NCBI RefSeq assembly: GCF_016863475.1
Contig: NZ_BOOY01000003.1
Location: 238,081-302,080, forward strand
Source of the DNA: Spirilliplanes yamanashiensis
GTDB lineage: Bacteria; Actinomycetota; Actinomycetes; Mycobacteriales; Micromonosporaceae
Direction: 5' to 3'
DNA length: 64,000 nt
The first letter of the stretch is position 1, and each line of letters begins with the position of its first letter. The position numbers were made by a program, and so were the translations under genes. This document shows, piece after piece, positions 32,541 to 42,212 of the stretch. The notes beneath the pieces were generated by a model that worked only from the letters and a program-made list of their open reading frames with translations, was not told where the DNA came from and made no database searches.

Positions 32541-34700
32541 ATGACAGGCGTGACCCGGCCGCTCGCGGCGGCCGCGCAGCAGATCGAGCTGTCGATCGGC
32601 GGCATGACCTGCGCCGCCTGCGCCAACCGCATCGAGAAGAAGCTGAACCGGCTCGACGGCGTCACCGCCACCGTCAACTACGCCACCGAGAAGGCCCGCG
32701 CCACCGTGCCGCCGGGCGTCACCGCCGAGGACCTCATCGCGGTGGTGGAGAAGACCGGCTACACGGCGGCCCTGCCCGCGGCCGAGGCGCCGGCGGCCGA
32801 GCCGGGCGACCCGCTGCGCACCCGGGTGCTGATCTCGGCCGCGCTGAGCGTGCCCGTCGTGGCGCTGGCCATGGTGCCGCCGCTGCAGTTCACGTACTGG
32901 CAGTGGCTGTCGCTGGTGCTCGCCGCGCCCGTCGTCGTCTGGGGCGGCTGGCCGTTCCACCGCGCCGCCTGGGTCAACCTGCGGCACGGCGCCACGACGA
33001 TGGACACGCTCGTGTCGGTGGGCACGCTGGCCGCGTTCGGCTGGTCGCTGTGGGCGCTGTTCCTCGGCACGGCGGGCGTGCCCGGCATGGAGCACCCGTT
33101 CTCGTGGCGCATCGAGCGCACCGACGGCGCCGGCCAGATCTACCTGGAGGCGGCGGCCGGGGTCACCACGCTCATCCTGCTGGGGCGCTGGTTCGAGGCG
33201 CGGGCCCGCAAGCGCGCCGGCGCCGCCCTGCGGGCGCTGCTGGAGCTGGGCGCCAAGGACGTGACCGTCCTGCGCGACGGCCGCGAGGTGCTGGTCCCCG
33301 TCGAGCAGCTCGCGGCCGGCGACGAGTTCGTGGTCCGGCCGGGGGAGAAGGTCGCCACCGACGGCGTCGTCGTCGACGGGCTGTCCGCCGTCGACCGGAG
33401 CCTGCTCACCGGCGAGTCGGTGCCCGTCGAGGTCGGCCCCGGCGACGCGGTCGTGGGCGCCACCGTCAACGCGGGCGGCCGGCTCGTCGTGCGCGCCACC
33501 CGGGTCGGCGCCGACACCCAGCTCGCCCAGATGGCCCGGCTGGTGGAGCAGGCCCAGGGCGGCAAGGCGGCCGTGCAGCGCCTGGCCGACCGCATCTCCG
33601 GCGTGTTCGTGCCGGTCGTCATCACCCTGGCGCTCGGCACCCTGGGCTTCTGGCTCGGCGCGGGCGAGGGGTGGGCGGCCGCGTTCGCCGCCGCCGTGGC
33701 GGTGCTCATCATCGCCTGCCCGTGCGCGCTCGGGCTGGCCACGCCGACCGCCCTGCTCGTCGGCACGGGCCGCGGCGCGCAGCTCGGCGTGCTGATCCGC
33801 GGCGTCGAGGCGCTGGAGTCGGCGCGCCGCGTCGACACGGTCGTCCTCGACAAGACCGGCACCGTCACCACGGGCCGGATGGAGCTGGTCGCCGCGGAAC
33901 CCGACAGCGACGAGCTGCTCCGGTACGCCGGCGCGGTGGAGGCCGCGTCGGAGCACCCGATCGGCCGCGCGATCGCCCGGGCCGCCGCCGAGCGGCTGGG
34001 CGGGCTGCCGCCGGTGACCGGCTTCCGCGCCGAGCCGGGCGTCGGCGTGCGCGGCGTCGTCGGCGGCGTCGAGGTCGAGGTCGGCCGCGGCGAGGCCCGC
34101 GACGCCCGCACGGCCGTCGAGGTGCGCTGGGGCGGCCGCGCGCGCGGCACCCTCTACCTGGCCGACGCGGTGCGCCCGGAGAGCGCCGGCGCGGTCGCCG
34201 CGCTGCGCCGCCTGGGGCTGCGGCCGGTGCTGCTCACCGGCGACGGCGAGGCGGTGGCGAAGGCCGTCGCGGCCGAGGTCGGCATCGACGAGGTGATCGC
34301 CGGGGTGCTGCCCGCCGGCAAGGTCGACGCCGTGCGGCGGCTGCAGGACTCGGGCGCCGCCGTGGCGATGGTCGGCGACGGCGTCAACGACGCGGCCGCG
34401 CTGGTGCAGGCCGACCTGGGCCTGGCCATGGGCACCGGCACCGACGTCGCGATCCAGGCGGCCGACCTGACGCTGGTGCGCGCCGACCTGACCGCCGCCG
34501 TGGACGCGATCCGGCTGTCCCGGCGCACACTCACGATCATCCGCGGCAACCTGTTCTGGGCGTTCGCGTACAACGTGGCCGCCCTGCCGCTCGCCGCGGC
34601 CGGGTTCCTCAGCCCGATGATCGCGGGCGCGGCGATGGCGTTCAGCTCGGTCTTCGTGGTGGCGAACAGCCTGCGGCTGCGCCGCTTCGCGCGCGGCTGA
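32541..34700 (+). CDS. copA: Copper-translocating P-type ATPase (CopA-like)
   Basis: A 719-residue P1B-type ATPase from ATG 32541 with GGGAGG six bases before. One N-terminal heavy-metal domain has GGMTCAACA (Cys24, Cys27). The membrane part contains the copper-type CPC motif (393-395, IIACPCALG), the phosphorylation motif DKTG has Asp437, and the HP motif (SEHPIGRAI) and [10 protein letters not shown] are intact. CPC with one CxxC domain is the Cu(I)-export subtype. It should expel cytosolic copper to the outside using ATP. A CsoR-like operator upstream supports copper-inducible expression. It is followed by a long hairpin shared with the convergent TetR gene. Confidence 0.93.
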   Translation: MTGVTRPLAAAAQQIELSIGGMTCAACANRIEKKLNRLDGVTATVNYATEKARATVPPGVTAEDLIAVVEKTGYTAALPAAEAPAAEPGDPLRTRVLISAALSVPVVALAMVPPLQFTYWQWLSLVLAAPVVVWGGWPFHRAAWVNLRHGATTMDTLVSVGTLAAFGWSLWALFLGTAGVPGMEHPFSWRIERTDGAGQIYLEAAAGVTTLILLGRWFEARARKRAGAALRALLELGAKDVTVLRDGREVLVPVEQLAAGDEFVVRPGEKVATDGVVVDGLSAVDRSLLTGESVPVEVGPGDAVVGATVNAGGRLVVRATRVGADTQLAQMARLVEQAQGGKAAVQRLADRISGVFVPVVITLALGTLGFWLGAGEGWAAAFAAAVAVLIIACPCALGLATPTALLVGTGRGAQLGVLIRGVEALESARRVDTVVLDKTGTVTTGRMELVAAEPDSDELLRYAGAVEAASEHPIGRAIARAAAERLGGLPPVTGFRAEPGVGVRGVVGGVEVEVGRGEARDARTAVEVRWGGRARGTLYLADAVRPESAGAVAALRRLGLRPVLLTGDGEAVAKAVAAEVGIDEVIAGVLPAGKVDAVRRLQDSGAAVAMVGDGVNDAAALVQADLGLAMGTGTDVAIQAADLTLVRADLTAAVDAIRLSRRTLTIIRGNLFWAFAYNVAALPLAAAGFLSPMIAGAAMAFSSVFVVANSLRLRRFARG

Positions 34701-34714
34701 CCCCGGACACGGGC

Positions 34715-34771
34715 GTGCCCCGGGCGTCGCCACGAGGTGCTCCCGTTACCTCGTGACGGCGCCCGGGGCAC
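34715..34771. terminator. Long hairpin after the copper ATPase gene, possibly bidirectional
   Basis: Two 24-base arms (34715-34738, 34748-34771) pair with two mismatches, starting GTGCCCCGGGCG and ending in its complement, around a nine-base loop. It follows the copper ATPase stop by 14 bases and is 248 bases beyond the convergent TetR gene end. Confidence 0.7.
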
Positions 34772-35018
34772 CGGTCGTGCCGCGCGGTTTCGGGCGGGTC
34801 CCGTAGCCCGAACTCGCGCGTCGTGCTCCCCAGGCCCGTGTTGGTGGGCGTAGCAGTAACGCTACGTGAGCACCGCGCGGCCGGGGAAGACGCCGCACAC
34901 CGAACTGGCCGTTCGGACCGGGCGATCCGTGCGTCGGATCCGGACACCGCGGCACGCCGGGGACGAGACCCGGCGAGACGATCACGCAGCGTGAAGACCC
35001 GCGTGCAACGGTGGGTAG
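34772..35018. other. Gene-free stretch between copA and the TetR gene
   Basis: No convincing gene is visible here. Its only structure is a small inverted repeat CGTAGC-N6-GCTACG at 34849-34866, of unknown meaning. Composition is GC-rich as in the flanks. Confidence 0.4.
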
Positions 35019-35765
35019 TCAGTCGGCCTTGACGAGCTCGAGCAGGCTCAGCACCTGGCGCAGGGCCGGGCGCAGCACCCGCAGCCGCGACAGGTGCACC
35101 AGGCGGTCGACGAGCGGCACGGCGCCGTCGATGAGCCGCCGGGTGCGGCGCTGGCCGGGGGAGCGGTCGTACACCCAGAACAGCACGACGCCCATCCAGC
35201 CGAGCCACAGCAGCTCGGGCAGCTCGCGGCGCAGCTCCGGGTCGACCTTGACCGAGGAGCCCTCCACCACGTCCCGGAAGATCGCGATGGCGGCCTCGCG
35301 GGCCGGCGACGACTCCGCCGAGAACGGGCTCAGCGGCGAGGTGGGCTCGGCGGCGGACTTGAAGAACGTCGCCGCGAACGCGTGGTACGGCGCGTTGACG
35401 TCGATGCCGGCGTGCAGCACGCCGCGCAGCCGGGCGGCGAAGTCCTTCTCGCTCGCCAGCAGCGGCGCGGCGGCGGCCGCGTGGGCGGCCTGGTTGCGGT
35501 CGTAGAACCCCTGGATCAGGTGTTCCTTGGAGTCGAAGTAGTAGTACGCGTTGCCGACGGCGACGCCGGCCTCCTTGGCGATGGCCCGCATCGTGGTCTC
35601 GGCGAAGCCACGCTCGCGGAACAGCCGCAGGGCGGTGTCGAGGATCAGCTGCCGTGTCTGCTCGCCGCGCGCCCGCGACCGCCCGGGGACGCGGGGCTCG
35701 GCGGCCGGCGCCGGCTCGGCGGGCTCGGCTGGCTCAGGGGCAGGCGTCGTCGGCACAGACCTCAC
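35019..35765 (-). CDS. TetR-family transcriptional regulator
   Basis: A 248-residue regulator. An N-terminal Pro/Glu/Ala-rich tail (about 1-25) precedes the TetR helix-turn-helix (TTMRAIAKEAGVAVGNAYYYFDSKEHLIQGFY, about 55-85). The C-terminal ligand domain is helical and hydrophobic, with a Trp-rich segment near LPELLWLGWMGVVLFWVYDR. The start overlaps the 3' end of the DCC gene by 32 bases; GTG 35756 would shorten the overlap. The gene is last in a three-gene operon. The operon promoter carries two copies of a palindrome that fit a TetR operator, so negative autoregulation is likely (inferred). Confidence 0.85.
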   Translation of the reverse strand: MRSVPTTPAPEPAEPAEPAPAAEPRVPGRSRARGEQTRQLILDTALRLFRERGFAETTMRAIAKEAGVAVGNAYYYFDSKEHLIQGFYDRNQAAHAAAAAPLLASEKDFAARLRGVLHAGIDVNAPYHAFAATFFKSAAEPTSPLSPFSAESSPAREAAIAIFRDVVEGSSVKVDPELRRELPELLWLGWMGVVLFWVYDRSPGQRRTRRLIDGAVPLVDRLVHLSRLRVLRPALRQVLSLLELVKAD

Positions 35766-36168
35766 CGTATCCCCCGGCGCGGGTCCGCTCGCGGACGGCC
35801 GCGGCGAGGCCGATCACCCGCCGCGCCGTGGGCAGCAGGTCGGGGCGGGCGAGCCGGTCGGCGAGGGCGCGGTAGTCGGCCAGCGCCCACAGGCACGCCA
35901 GCCAGGCGGCGTCGCCGGCGTAGACCTCGCCGGTGTCGGCCACGACGGTGATGTCGCGCAGGGTCCGCGCGTGGTCGAGGCCGGGGAACAGCCGCCGGGC
36001 CGCGGGCGACGCCGCGGGGACGAACGTCAGCGGGACGAGCTGCGGGCGCCCGGCGAGCCAGTGGTGCGCCGCCCGGCAGATGGGGCAGCCGGCGTCGTAG
36101 AGGACGGTGAACCCGCCGATCCGGCCGCCGGGGTGCGCGGCCGGGCCGGTGGGCAGGGGCGCGGTCAT
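35734..36168 (-). CDS. DCC-family thiol-disulfide oxidoreductase-like protein (DUF393)
   Basis: A 144-residue protein from ATG 36168. The N-terminal motif DAGCPIC is the DxxCxxC signature of the DCC family (DUF393), a thioredoxin-like fold thought to act in thiol-disulfide exchange or other redox steps. The middle holds LVPLTFVPAASP and ADTGEVYAGDAAWLACLWAL, conserved in the family. The start overlaps the membrane-protein gene by four bases (ATGA), and the end overlaps the TetR start. The three genes are thus translationally coupled. A membrane protein and a redox-type protein controlled by a TetR regulator suggest a small stress or membrane-redox unit, but the substrate is unknown. Confidence 0.82.
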   Translation of the reverse strand: MTAPLPTGPAAHPGGRIGGFTVLYDAGCPICRAAHHWLAGRPQLVPLTFVPAASPAARRLFPGLDHARTLRDITVVADTGEVYAGDAAWLACLWALADYRALADRLARPDLLPTARRVIGLAAAVRERTRAGGYGEVCADDACP

Positions 36169-36653
36169 GCCTGCGCCGGCGGCGGGACGGGCCCGGGGCG
36201 GCCGTGCGGGCCGGGGAACGGTCCCACGCCGGGCGGCGGCAGCATGCCGGCGGGCGGCAGGGGCGGGCGGGTGGCCTGCTGGCGCAGCCGGCTCTTGCGG
36301 TAGCGGTTGAGCGCGAGCACGTTGAAGACGTGCAGCACGCCGAGCACCAGCAGCACGAAGCCGATCTTGAAGGACAGCGTCTCCAGCGCCCCGGCGGCGG
36401 TGACGGGGTTGTCGGCCGAGCGCATCGAGACGGTGACGTAGCCGAGGTTCAGCAGGTAGAAGCCGACCACGAGCAGGTGGTTGACGGCCCGGGCGAGCTT
36501 GCCGTCGGAGAACACCTCCTCGAGGAAGACCAGGCCGTTGCGGGACAGGGTGGTCGCCACCCAGATCGTCAGCCCGACGCTGATGACCAGGTACGCGAGG
36601 TACATCGAAACCTTGTAGTCCACGGCTCCGGCCGCCTTCCTGAACGTGTTCAA
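36165..36653 (-). CDS. Small membrane protein of the TetR operon
   Basis: A 162-residue protein with three or so membrane segments (YLAYLVISVGLTIWVATTL, ARAVNHLLVVGFYLLNLGYV, TLSFKIGFVLLVLGVLHVFNVLAL) and a Pro/Gly-rich cytosolic tail. No enzymatic motif is visible. The predicted start is TTG at 36653; GTG 36623 and ATG 36605 are in-frame alternatives. At TTG the palindromic box runs into the first codons. The gene is first in the operon, overlapping the DCC gene. Its function is unknown. Confidence 0.7.
   Translation of the reverse strand: MNTFRKAAGAVDYKVSMYLAYLVISVGLTIWVATTLSRNGLVFLEEVFSDGKLARAVNHLLVVGFYLLNLGYVTVSMRSADNPVTAAGALETLSFKIGFVLLVLGVLHVFNVLALNRYRKSRLRQQATRPPLPPAGMLPPPGVGPFPGPHGRPGPVPPPAQA
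36641..36652. promoter_or_regulatory. Palindromic box 1 of the TetR operon, over the first codons
   Basis: TGAACGTGTTCA is a perfect palindrome and belongs to the consensus TTGAACnnGTTCAA. It covers the first codons of the membrane-protein gene if TTG 36653 is the start. A second copy lies 43 bases away, centre to centre. Confidence 0.6.
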
Positions 36654-36666
36654 CTATGACGGCCCC

Positions 36667-36696
36667 AGCGTAGGCGCAACTGTTGAACTTGTTCAA
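36667..36696 (-). promoter_or_regulatory. TetR operon promoter with palindromic box 2
   Basis: On the minus strand TTGAAC (36696-36691) can act as a -35 and TACGCT (36672-36667) as a -10, 18 bases apart. The -35 is half of the perfect palindrome TTGAACTTGTTCAA at 36683-36696. A transcript would start near 36660. A repressor bound at both boxes would cover the promoter and the start of the gene. Confidence 0.6.
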
Positions 36697-36715
36697 GTGA
36701 GAGCGTGACCACACG

Positions 36716-36754
36716 CCGAGGGCCCCGGACCGGCGTGCGGTCCGGGGCCCTCGG
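36716..36754 (-). terminator. Perfect 17-bp hairpin at the end of the GH3 gene
   Basis: The arms CCGAGGGCCCCGGACCG (36716-36732) and its complement (36738-36754) are perfect, around a five-base loop. It starts 9 bases beyond the GH3 stop, on the minus strand. No T-run follows. Confidence 0.75.
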
Positions 36755-36763
36755 GCGGGGTCG

Positions 36764-38215
36764 TCAAAGCGCGAGGCCGAGCGCCTCCGCGGCCGCCCGG
36801 CCGTTGGCCAGGCTGGCGCCGAACGTCGTCACGTACGCCCGCGCGCCCGCCGGCCGCCACGCCGACGGCCAGCCCATCTCGACGACGGCGACGGCGTGCG
36901 CGGCGGCCAGCCGCTCGATGAGGTCCCGGGTCGCGGGGGCCCGGTGGTTGTGCCGGCCCACCACGACGATCGGCCGCGCGCCGGCCCGCGCCACCAGCTC
37001 CTCCGCCGACGCGTCGGCGGCCACCACGCGGACCAGCTCGGTGCCGTTGACGTGCGGCCCCAGCCCCCACGGCACCGGGCCCTCGGCGATCGAGTGGCCC
37101 GACTCCAGGTGCACGATCAGCGGGTCGGCCAGGCCGGCGACGGTGCCCTCGACTCGGACGGCGCGGCGCGCGGCGGCGTAGCCCAGGTCGCTCGCGGCGG
37201 CGCCCGCCCGCCCGGCCGGCGTCGCCCAGGCGGCCAGCTCGCGGCAGCGCCCGACCGCCTCCTCCAGCCGGGCCACCGGCAGCCGGCCGTCGCCCACGCC
37301 CGCGACGATCGCGGCGGCGACGTGCTCGGTCAGCTCCAGGTCGACGTCGGCGCCGACGCAGAGCAGGTCCGCGCCGCCGGCCAGCGCCAGCACGGCGGCG
37401 TTGCCGATGCCGCCCGCCGCCCCCGCGGCGCCGCGCATCTCCAGCGCGTCGGTGACGACCGCGCCGGTGAAGCCCAGGTCGCGGCGCAGCAGGTCGACGA
37501 GTACCGCCCGGCTGAACGTCGCCGGCATGCCGTCGGTCAGCGCCGGCACGCGGATGTGCGCGGTCATGATCGACTTCGCCCCGGCCTCGACGACGGCCGC
37601 GAACGGCGGCAGGTCACGCGCGCGCAGCACCTCCAGCGGCGCGTCGATGGTGGGCAGCTCCAGGTGCGAGTCGGTGACCGTGGCGCCGTGGCCGGGGAAG
37701 TGCTTGGCGCACGCCGCCACCCCGGCCGCCTGCAGGCCGGTCACGGCCGCGGCCGCGTGCCGGGCTACCCGGGCCGGGTCGTTGCCGAACGAGCGCGTCC
37801 CGATGATCGGGTTGTCGTCGGCCGTGTTGACGTCGACGGTCGGCGCCAGGTCGAGGTTGACGCCCGCGGCGGCCAGATCAGCGCCGATCGACGCGTACAC
37901 CTCGCGGGTGAGGTCCGGGTCGTCGACGGCGCCCAGCGCGGCGTTGCCCGGGTAGGGGCTGCCGGTCAGGTGGGCGAGGCGGGTGACGTCGCCGCCCTCC
38001 TCGTCCGTCGCGACCAGGACGGCCGGCGACGCCTCCCGCAGCTGGGCCGACAGGGCGGCGGTCTGCGCGGCGTCCGCGATGTTGAAACCGAACAGCGTGT
38101 GGCCGGCCAGACCCTCCGTGAGCAGGCGTAATGCCCATTCCGGGGCGGTGTGCCCCGGAAACGCGGAGAGCAGGGTGCCGAGCGCGAGTCGGCGCAGGCC
38201 CGGATCGATCGCCAT
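36764..38215 (-). CDS. Glycoside hydrolase family 3 beta-N-acetylhexosaminidase-like enzyme
   Basis: A 483-residue cytosolic protein with no signal peptide. The first roughly 330 residues form a GH3 barrel with the NagZ-type signature KHFPGHG (171-177) followed by D182-S-H184, the catalytic acid pair, and the nucleophile Asp256 (VVTDALEM). The remaining residues resemble the extra C-terminal domain of actinobacterial GH3 enzymes. NagZ-like enzymes release N-acetylglucosamine from cell-wall fragments or chitin oligomers. AAGGA precedes the ATG. It is divergent from a ROK regulator, which probably senses the released sugar. Confidence 0.87.
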   Translation of the reverse strand: MAIDPGLRRLALGTLLSAFPGHTAPEWALRLLTEGLAGHTLFGFNIADAAQTAALSAQLREASPAVLVATDEEGGDVTRLAHLTGSPYPGNAALGAVDDPDLTREVYASIGADLAAAGVNLDLAPTVDVNTADDNPIIGTRSFGNDPARVARHAAAAVTGLQAAGVAACAKHFPGHGATVTDSHLELPTIDAPLEVLRARDLPPFAAVVEAGAKSIMTAHIRVPALTDGMPATFSRAVLVDLLRRDLGFTGAVVTDALEMRGAAGAAGGIGNAAVLALAGGADLLCVGADVDLELTEHVAAAIVAGVGDGRLPVARLEEAVGRCRELAAWATPAGRAGAAASDLGYAAARRAVRVEGTVAGLADPLIVHLESGHSIAEGPVPWGLGPHVNGTELVRVVAADASAEELVARAGARPIVVVGRHNHRAPATRDLIERLAAAHAVAVVEMGWPSAWRPAGARAYVTTFGASLANGRAAAEALGLAL

Positions 38216-38231
38216 GGTGTCCTTCCCCTTA

Positions 38232-38254
38232 CGACACCACTGGCCCTAGTGTCG
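38232..38254. promoter_or_regulatory. Inverted repeat near the GH3 start
   Basis: CGACAC and GTGTCG are exact inverted half-sites separated by eleven bases, 16 bases upstream of the GH3 ATG. It is a candidate binding site for the divergent ROK regulator or a general sugar regulator. It does not match the DasR consensus. Confidence 0.45.
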
Positions 38255-38346
38255 GCCCAGCTCGTGCATGATCGTAAGAAATCAATGGCTACTGGTCGTT
38301 GTCAGCCCGCCGCGCACGGTTACGCTACGGGCTGTCTGAACGACTG

Positions 38347-38370
38347 GATAATGTAATAGGAAACCTTCCT
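38347..38370 (+). promoter_or_regulatory. ROK gene promoter with overlapping palindrome
   Basis: GATAAT at 38347-38352 is a -10-like box. The palindrome AGGAAACCTTCCT (38358-38370) starts where transcription would begin, as expected for an autorepression site. GAAGGA at 38381-38386 is the ribosome site for the ROK gene. Confidence 0.5.
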
Positions 38371-38392
38371 TATAGGTAGTGAAGGAACGACG

Positions 38393-39571
38393 ATGGCCGC
38401 CACCCGCCTCCCGGGCACCCCCCGCCTGCTGCGCGCCCTCAACGACCGGGCGGCGCTGGAGCTGCTCCTCACCCGCGGCCCGCTCACCCGTGCCCAGCTC
38501 GGCGAACTCACCGGGCTCAGCAAGGTCACCGCGTCGCAGCTCGTCGAGCGGCTCGAGGAGCGCGGCCTGGTGCGCCGCGTCGGCGAGCAGGCCGGCGGCC
38601 GCGGCCCCAACGCCCAGCTCTACGCCGTCACGCCCGGCAGCGCGCACGTCATCGGCGTCGACGTCGGCCCCGACCGGGTCATCGCCGCGTGCGCCGACAT
38701 CACCGGCGCCGTGATCGGCCGCTCCGAACTGTCCGTGCGCGACACCGACGACCCGGTCGGCGTCGTCCACAAGGCCGTGCTGGAGGCCGCCGACTCGGCC
38801 GGCGCCAGCATGACCACCGTGCGCCGCATCGTGCTGGGCACCCCCGGCCTCGTCGACCCGCGCACCGGCGACATCGCGTTCGCGTTCGACCTGCCCCGCT
38901 GGCACCGCGGCCTGCTCGGCAAGCTGCGCGAGGACCTCAACACCGAGGTCCACTTCGGCAACGACGTGAACCTCGCCGCCGTCGCCGAGGCCGCCAACGG
39001 CGCCGCCAAGGGCGTCGACGACTTCGTGCTCGTCTGGGTCGGCCGCGGCGTCGGCCTCGCCACCGTCCTCGGCGGACGGCTGCACCACGGCACCACCGGC
39101 GCCGCCGGTGAGATCGGCTACCTGCCCGTGGCGGGCGTCGAGGTGCCCCGCAACGCGTCGCGGCGGGGCGTCAAGGGCGCGTTCCAGCAGCTCGCCGGCG
39201 CCGACGCCGTCAAGGCCATCGGCGCGGAGCACGGCTTCACCGGCGAGGAGGCGGGCGACGTCGTGCGCGCCGCCGCCGCGGCCGGCGAGGCGGGCGCCGC
39301 CGTCCTCGACGAGCTGGCCCGCCGGCTCGCCCTCGGCGTCGCCAGCACCTGCCTGGTGCTCGACCCGCCGCTGGTGGTGCTGGCCGGCGAGATCGGCCTG
39401 GCGGGCGGCTTCTCGCTGGCCGAGCGCGTCGAGCGCGAGGTCTCGGCCATCACCCTGGTCTCGCCGCGGGTCATGATGACCCAGATCGACGTGGAACCCG
39501 TCCTGCACGGCGCCCTGCGCACCGCCCTCGACGCCGTCCGCGACGAGGTGTTCGGCTCGACGGTGGGGTGA
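38393..39571 (+). CDS. ROK-family sugar-responsive transcriptional regulator
   Basis: A 392-residue protein. Residues 1 to about 75 form a winged helix (LLLTRGPLTRAQLGELTGLSKVTASQLVERLEERGLV), and from about 85 the ROK kinase-like fold follows (GVDVGPDRVIA, GTPGLVD, FGNDVNLAAVAEA, TTGAAGEIGYL). The C-x-C-x4-C-type zinc cluster normal after GEIGHL is absent here, replaced by VPRNASRRGVKG. NagC/XylR-type repressors bind an amino sugar in the kinase-like part. It is likely to repress the divergent GH3 gene and itself. Two downstream genes on the same strand follow closely (36 bases, then overlap). Confidence 0.85.
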   Translation: MAATRLPGTPRLLRALNDRAALELLLTRGPLTRAQLGELTGLSKVTASQLVERLEERGLVRRVGEQAGGRGPNAQLYAVTPGSAHVIGVDVGPDRVIAACADITGAVIGRSELSVRDTDDPVGVVHKAVLEAADSAGASMTTVRRIVLGTPGLVDPRTGDIAFAFDLPRWHRGLLGKLREDLNTEVHFGNDVNLAAVAEAANGAAKGVDDFVLVWVGRGVGLATVLGGRLHHGTTGAAGEIGYLPVAGVEVPRNASRRGVKGAFQQLAGADAVKAIGAEHGFTGEEAGDVVRAAAAAGEAGAAVLDELARRLALGVASTCLVLDPPLVVLAGEIGLAGGFSLAERVEREVSAITLVSPRVMMTQIDVEPVLHGALRTALDAVRDEVFGSTVG

Positions 39572-39607
39572 CGCGGCGCGCCCGCCGCCGTGTGGTGGGA
39601 TGGTCGG

Positions 39608-40395
<788 letters not shown>

Positions 40396-40396
<1 letters not shown>

Positions 40397-41292
40397 TGAG
40401 CGGGCCGCGGATCGCCGTGGTCGGCAGCGCCAACATGGACCTCGTCGGCACCGGCGCCCGGCTGCCCCGGCCCGGCGAGACCGTCCTCGGCCACGAGTTC
40501 GTCATGGTTCCCGGCGGCAAGGGCGCCAACCAGGCCATCGCCGCCGCCCGCGCCGGCGGCGACGTGTCGTTCCTCGGCGCGCTCGGCTCCGACGCGTTCG
40601 GCGTCACCCTCAAGGCGCGGCTGGAGTCGTCCGGCGTGGACACCGCGCTGACGCGGGTCAGCTACGGCGCGTCCGGCGTCGCCATCGTCATGGTCGACGA
40701 GCCCGGCGAGAACAGCATCATGGTGCTGCCCGGCGCGAACAGCTCGTTCACCGCCCTGCAGCCCGACGAGCTGGCCGCGGTCGCCGCCGCCGACGTGCTG
40801 CTGCTGCAGCTGGAGATCCCGCTGGCCACCGTCACCGCCGCCGCCGTGGCGGCCCGCGCCGCCGGCACCCGGGTGGTGCTCAACGCCGCGCCGTCGATGC
40901 CGCTGCCCCCGGAGCTGCTCGCCGCCGTCGACCTGCTCGTCGTCAACGAGGTCGAGCAGCAGGACATCGCCGGCGCCGGGCGCGAGGAGCCAGGCCGGCT
41001 GCTCGACGTCGTGCCGCGCGTCGTGCTCACCGTCGGCTCCGACGGCGCCTGGTACGCCGAGCGCGGGCGCGACCCGGTGCACGTGCCCGCGTTCGCCGTC
41101 GAGACGGTCGACTCCACCGCCGCCGGCGACGCGTTCGTCGGCGCGCTCGCGGTCGCCTGGGGCGAGGGCCGCGAGCTGATCGACGCGGTCCGCTGGGCGA
41201 GCGCCGCGGGCGCGGTGTGCGTGCGCCGGCTGGGCTCGTCGGTGGCGCTGCCGTCCCGCGCCGACATCGACGCGCTGTACGGCGCCGGCTAG
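40396..41292 (+). CDS. rbsK: Ribokinase
   Basis: A 298-residue PfkB-family kinase from ATG 40396 (GTG 40393 possible). It shows the family motifs: [10 protein letters not shown] at the start, the GGKGANQA phosphate-side motif, NEVEQQD (NxxE-like), and the C-terminal anion-hole and catalytic Asp in [13 protein letters not shown]. The residues around GGKGAN and N-A-A-P-S match ribokinase more than fructokinase. It phosphorylates D-ribose to ribose 5-phosphate using ATP. It overlaps the ABC ATPase gene and shares the bases CTAG with the stop of the convergent chemoreceptor. Confidence 0.88.
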
Positions 41293-42212
41293 GACGCGCG
41301 CACCGTCGTCACGAAGCGGGACACCTCGCCGCGCAGCACCTCCGCCAGCTGGGAAAGCCCGGCGTTGCCCGAGTCGTGGCTGCCGTCGACGGCCGCCGCG
41401 ATGCCGGTGACCAGCCGGCTCATCTCGCGGATGCTCTCGGTCACCGACTCCAGCACCTCGATCGCGTCGGCGGCGGCGGACTGCACCGTCGCCACCTGCC
41501 CGATGATCTCGTCGCTGGACTCGCTGGTCTCGTTCGCCAGCACCTTGACCTCGCCCGCCACCACGCTGAACCCGCGGCCCGCCTCGCCGGCGCGGGCCGC
41601 TTCGATGGTGGCGTTCAGCGCCAGCAGCCGGGTCTGCGACGCCACCTGATTGATCAGGTCGACGGCGTTGCGGATCTGGTCGGACGCCGTGCGCAGCGAG
41701 CCCACCGTGGTCAGGCCCCGCTCGGCGCCGGCCACCGCCTCGCGGGCGAAGTCGCTCAGGCCGTTGGCCGACGCGCCCATCTCCGTCGCCGCCGTCGCCA
41801 CCTGCTCCGACACCGTCAGCACCGCGGACTCCAGCTGGTCGGCCAGGGCCAGCCGCGCCCGGTCCGACTCGGCCACCCGGACCGCCGAGGCCTGCATGGC
41901 GTCGTTGGCGGCGCCGATCGTGCTCGCCGCGTGCCGGAACGAGCCCAGCATGCCGCGGGTCAGGAACCTGCGGTGGAACCGGCCCTCGGCGGCCGCGCTG
42001 AGCGCCGCCCCGGACTCGCGGACGAACGCGTCGGTCACGTCGAGCAGCGCGTTCACGGCGCTGCGGGCCTCGATCGCGGCGGGAGAGTCGCCGATGGCGG
42101 GCAGCCGGGCCTCCAGGTCGCCCGCGGCGGCGCGGCGGCACACCCCGGCGAGGGTGCGCAGCAGCTCGGTGTCCTCGGTGGGCTGCTGCGTCTCGGCACG
42201 ACGCCTGATCAT
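41289..42212 (-). CDS. Soluble methyl-accepting chemotaxis protein
   Basis: A 307-residue protein from the ATG at 42212, which overlaps the PAS gene stop (ATGA). It has no membrane segment. The N-terminal part is helical, with a region like HAMP/coiled coil. The C-terminal half holds the signalling hairpin, with the conserved tip ([35 protein letters not shown]) and flanking methylation-helix heptads. It should signal to CheA/CheW. Its upstream partner supplies a PAS sensor, so the two together form a split version of an Aer-type energy or oxygen receptor. Confidence 0.85.
   Translation of the reverse strand: MIRRRAETQQPTEDTELLRTLAGVCRRAAAGDLEARLPAIGDSPAAIEARSAVNALLDVTDAFVRESGAALSAAAEGRFHRRFLTRGMLGSFRHAASTIGAANDAMQASAVRVAESDRARLALADQLESAVLTVSEQVATAATEMGASANGLSDFAREAVAGAERGLTTVGSLRTASDQIRNAVDLINQVASQTRLLALNATIEAARAGEAGRGFSVVAGEVKVLANETSESSDEIIGQVATVQSAAADAIEVLESVTESIREMSRLVTGIAAAVDGSHDSGNAGLSQLAEVLRGEVSRFVTTVRAS

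Noticed and set aside
31864..34700. A sortase-copA operon
   Set aside because: The copper operator and probable -10 box between them suggest independent control of copA; read-through remains possible.
38232..38254. A DasR (dre) site by the GH3 gene
   Set aside because: It lacks the central TGGTCTAGACCA core, though the spacing is similar.
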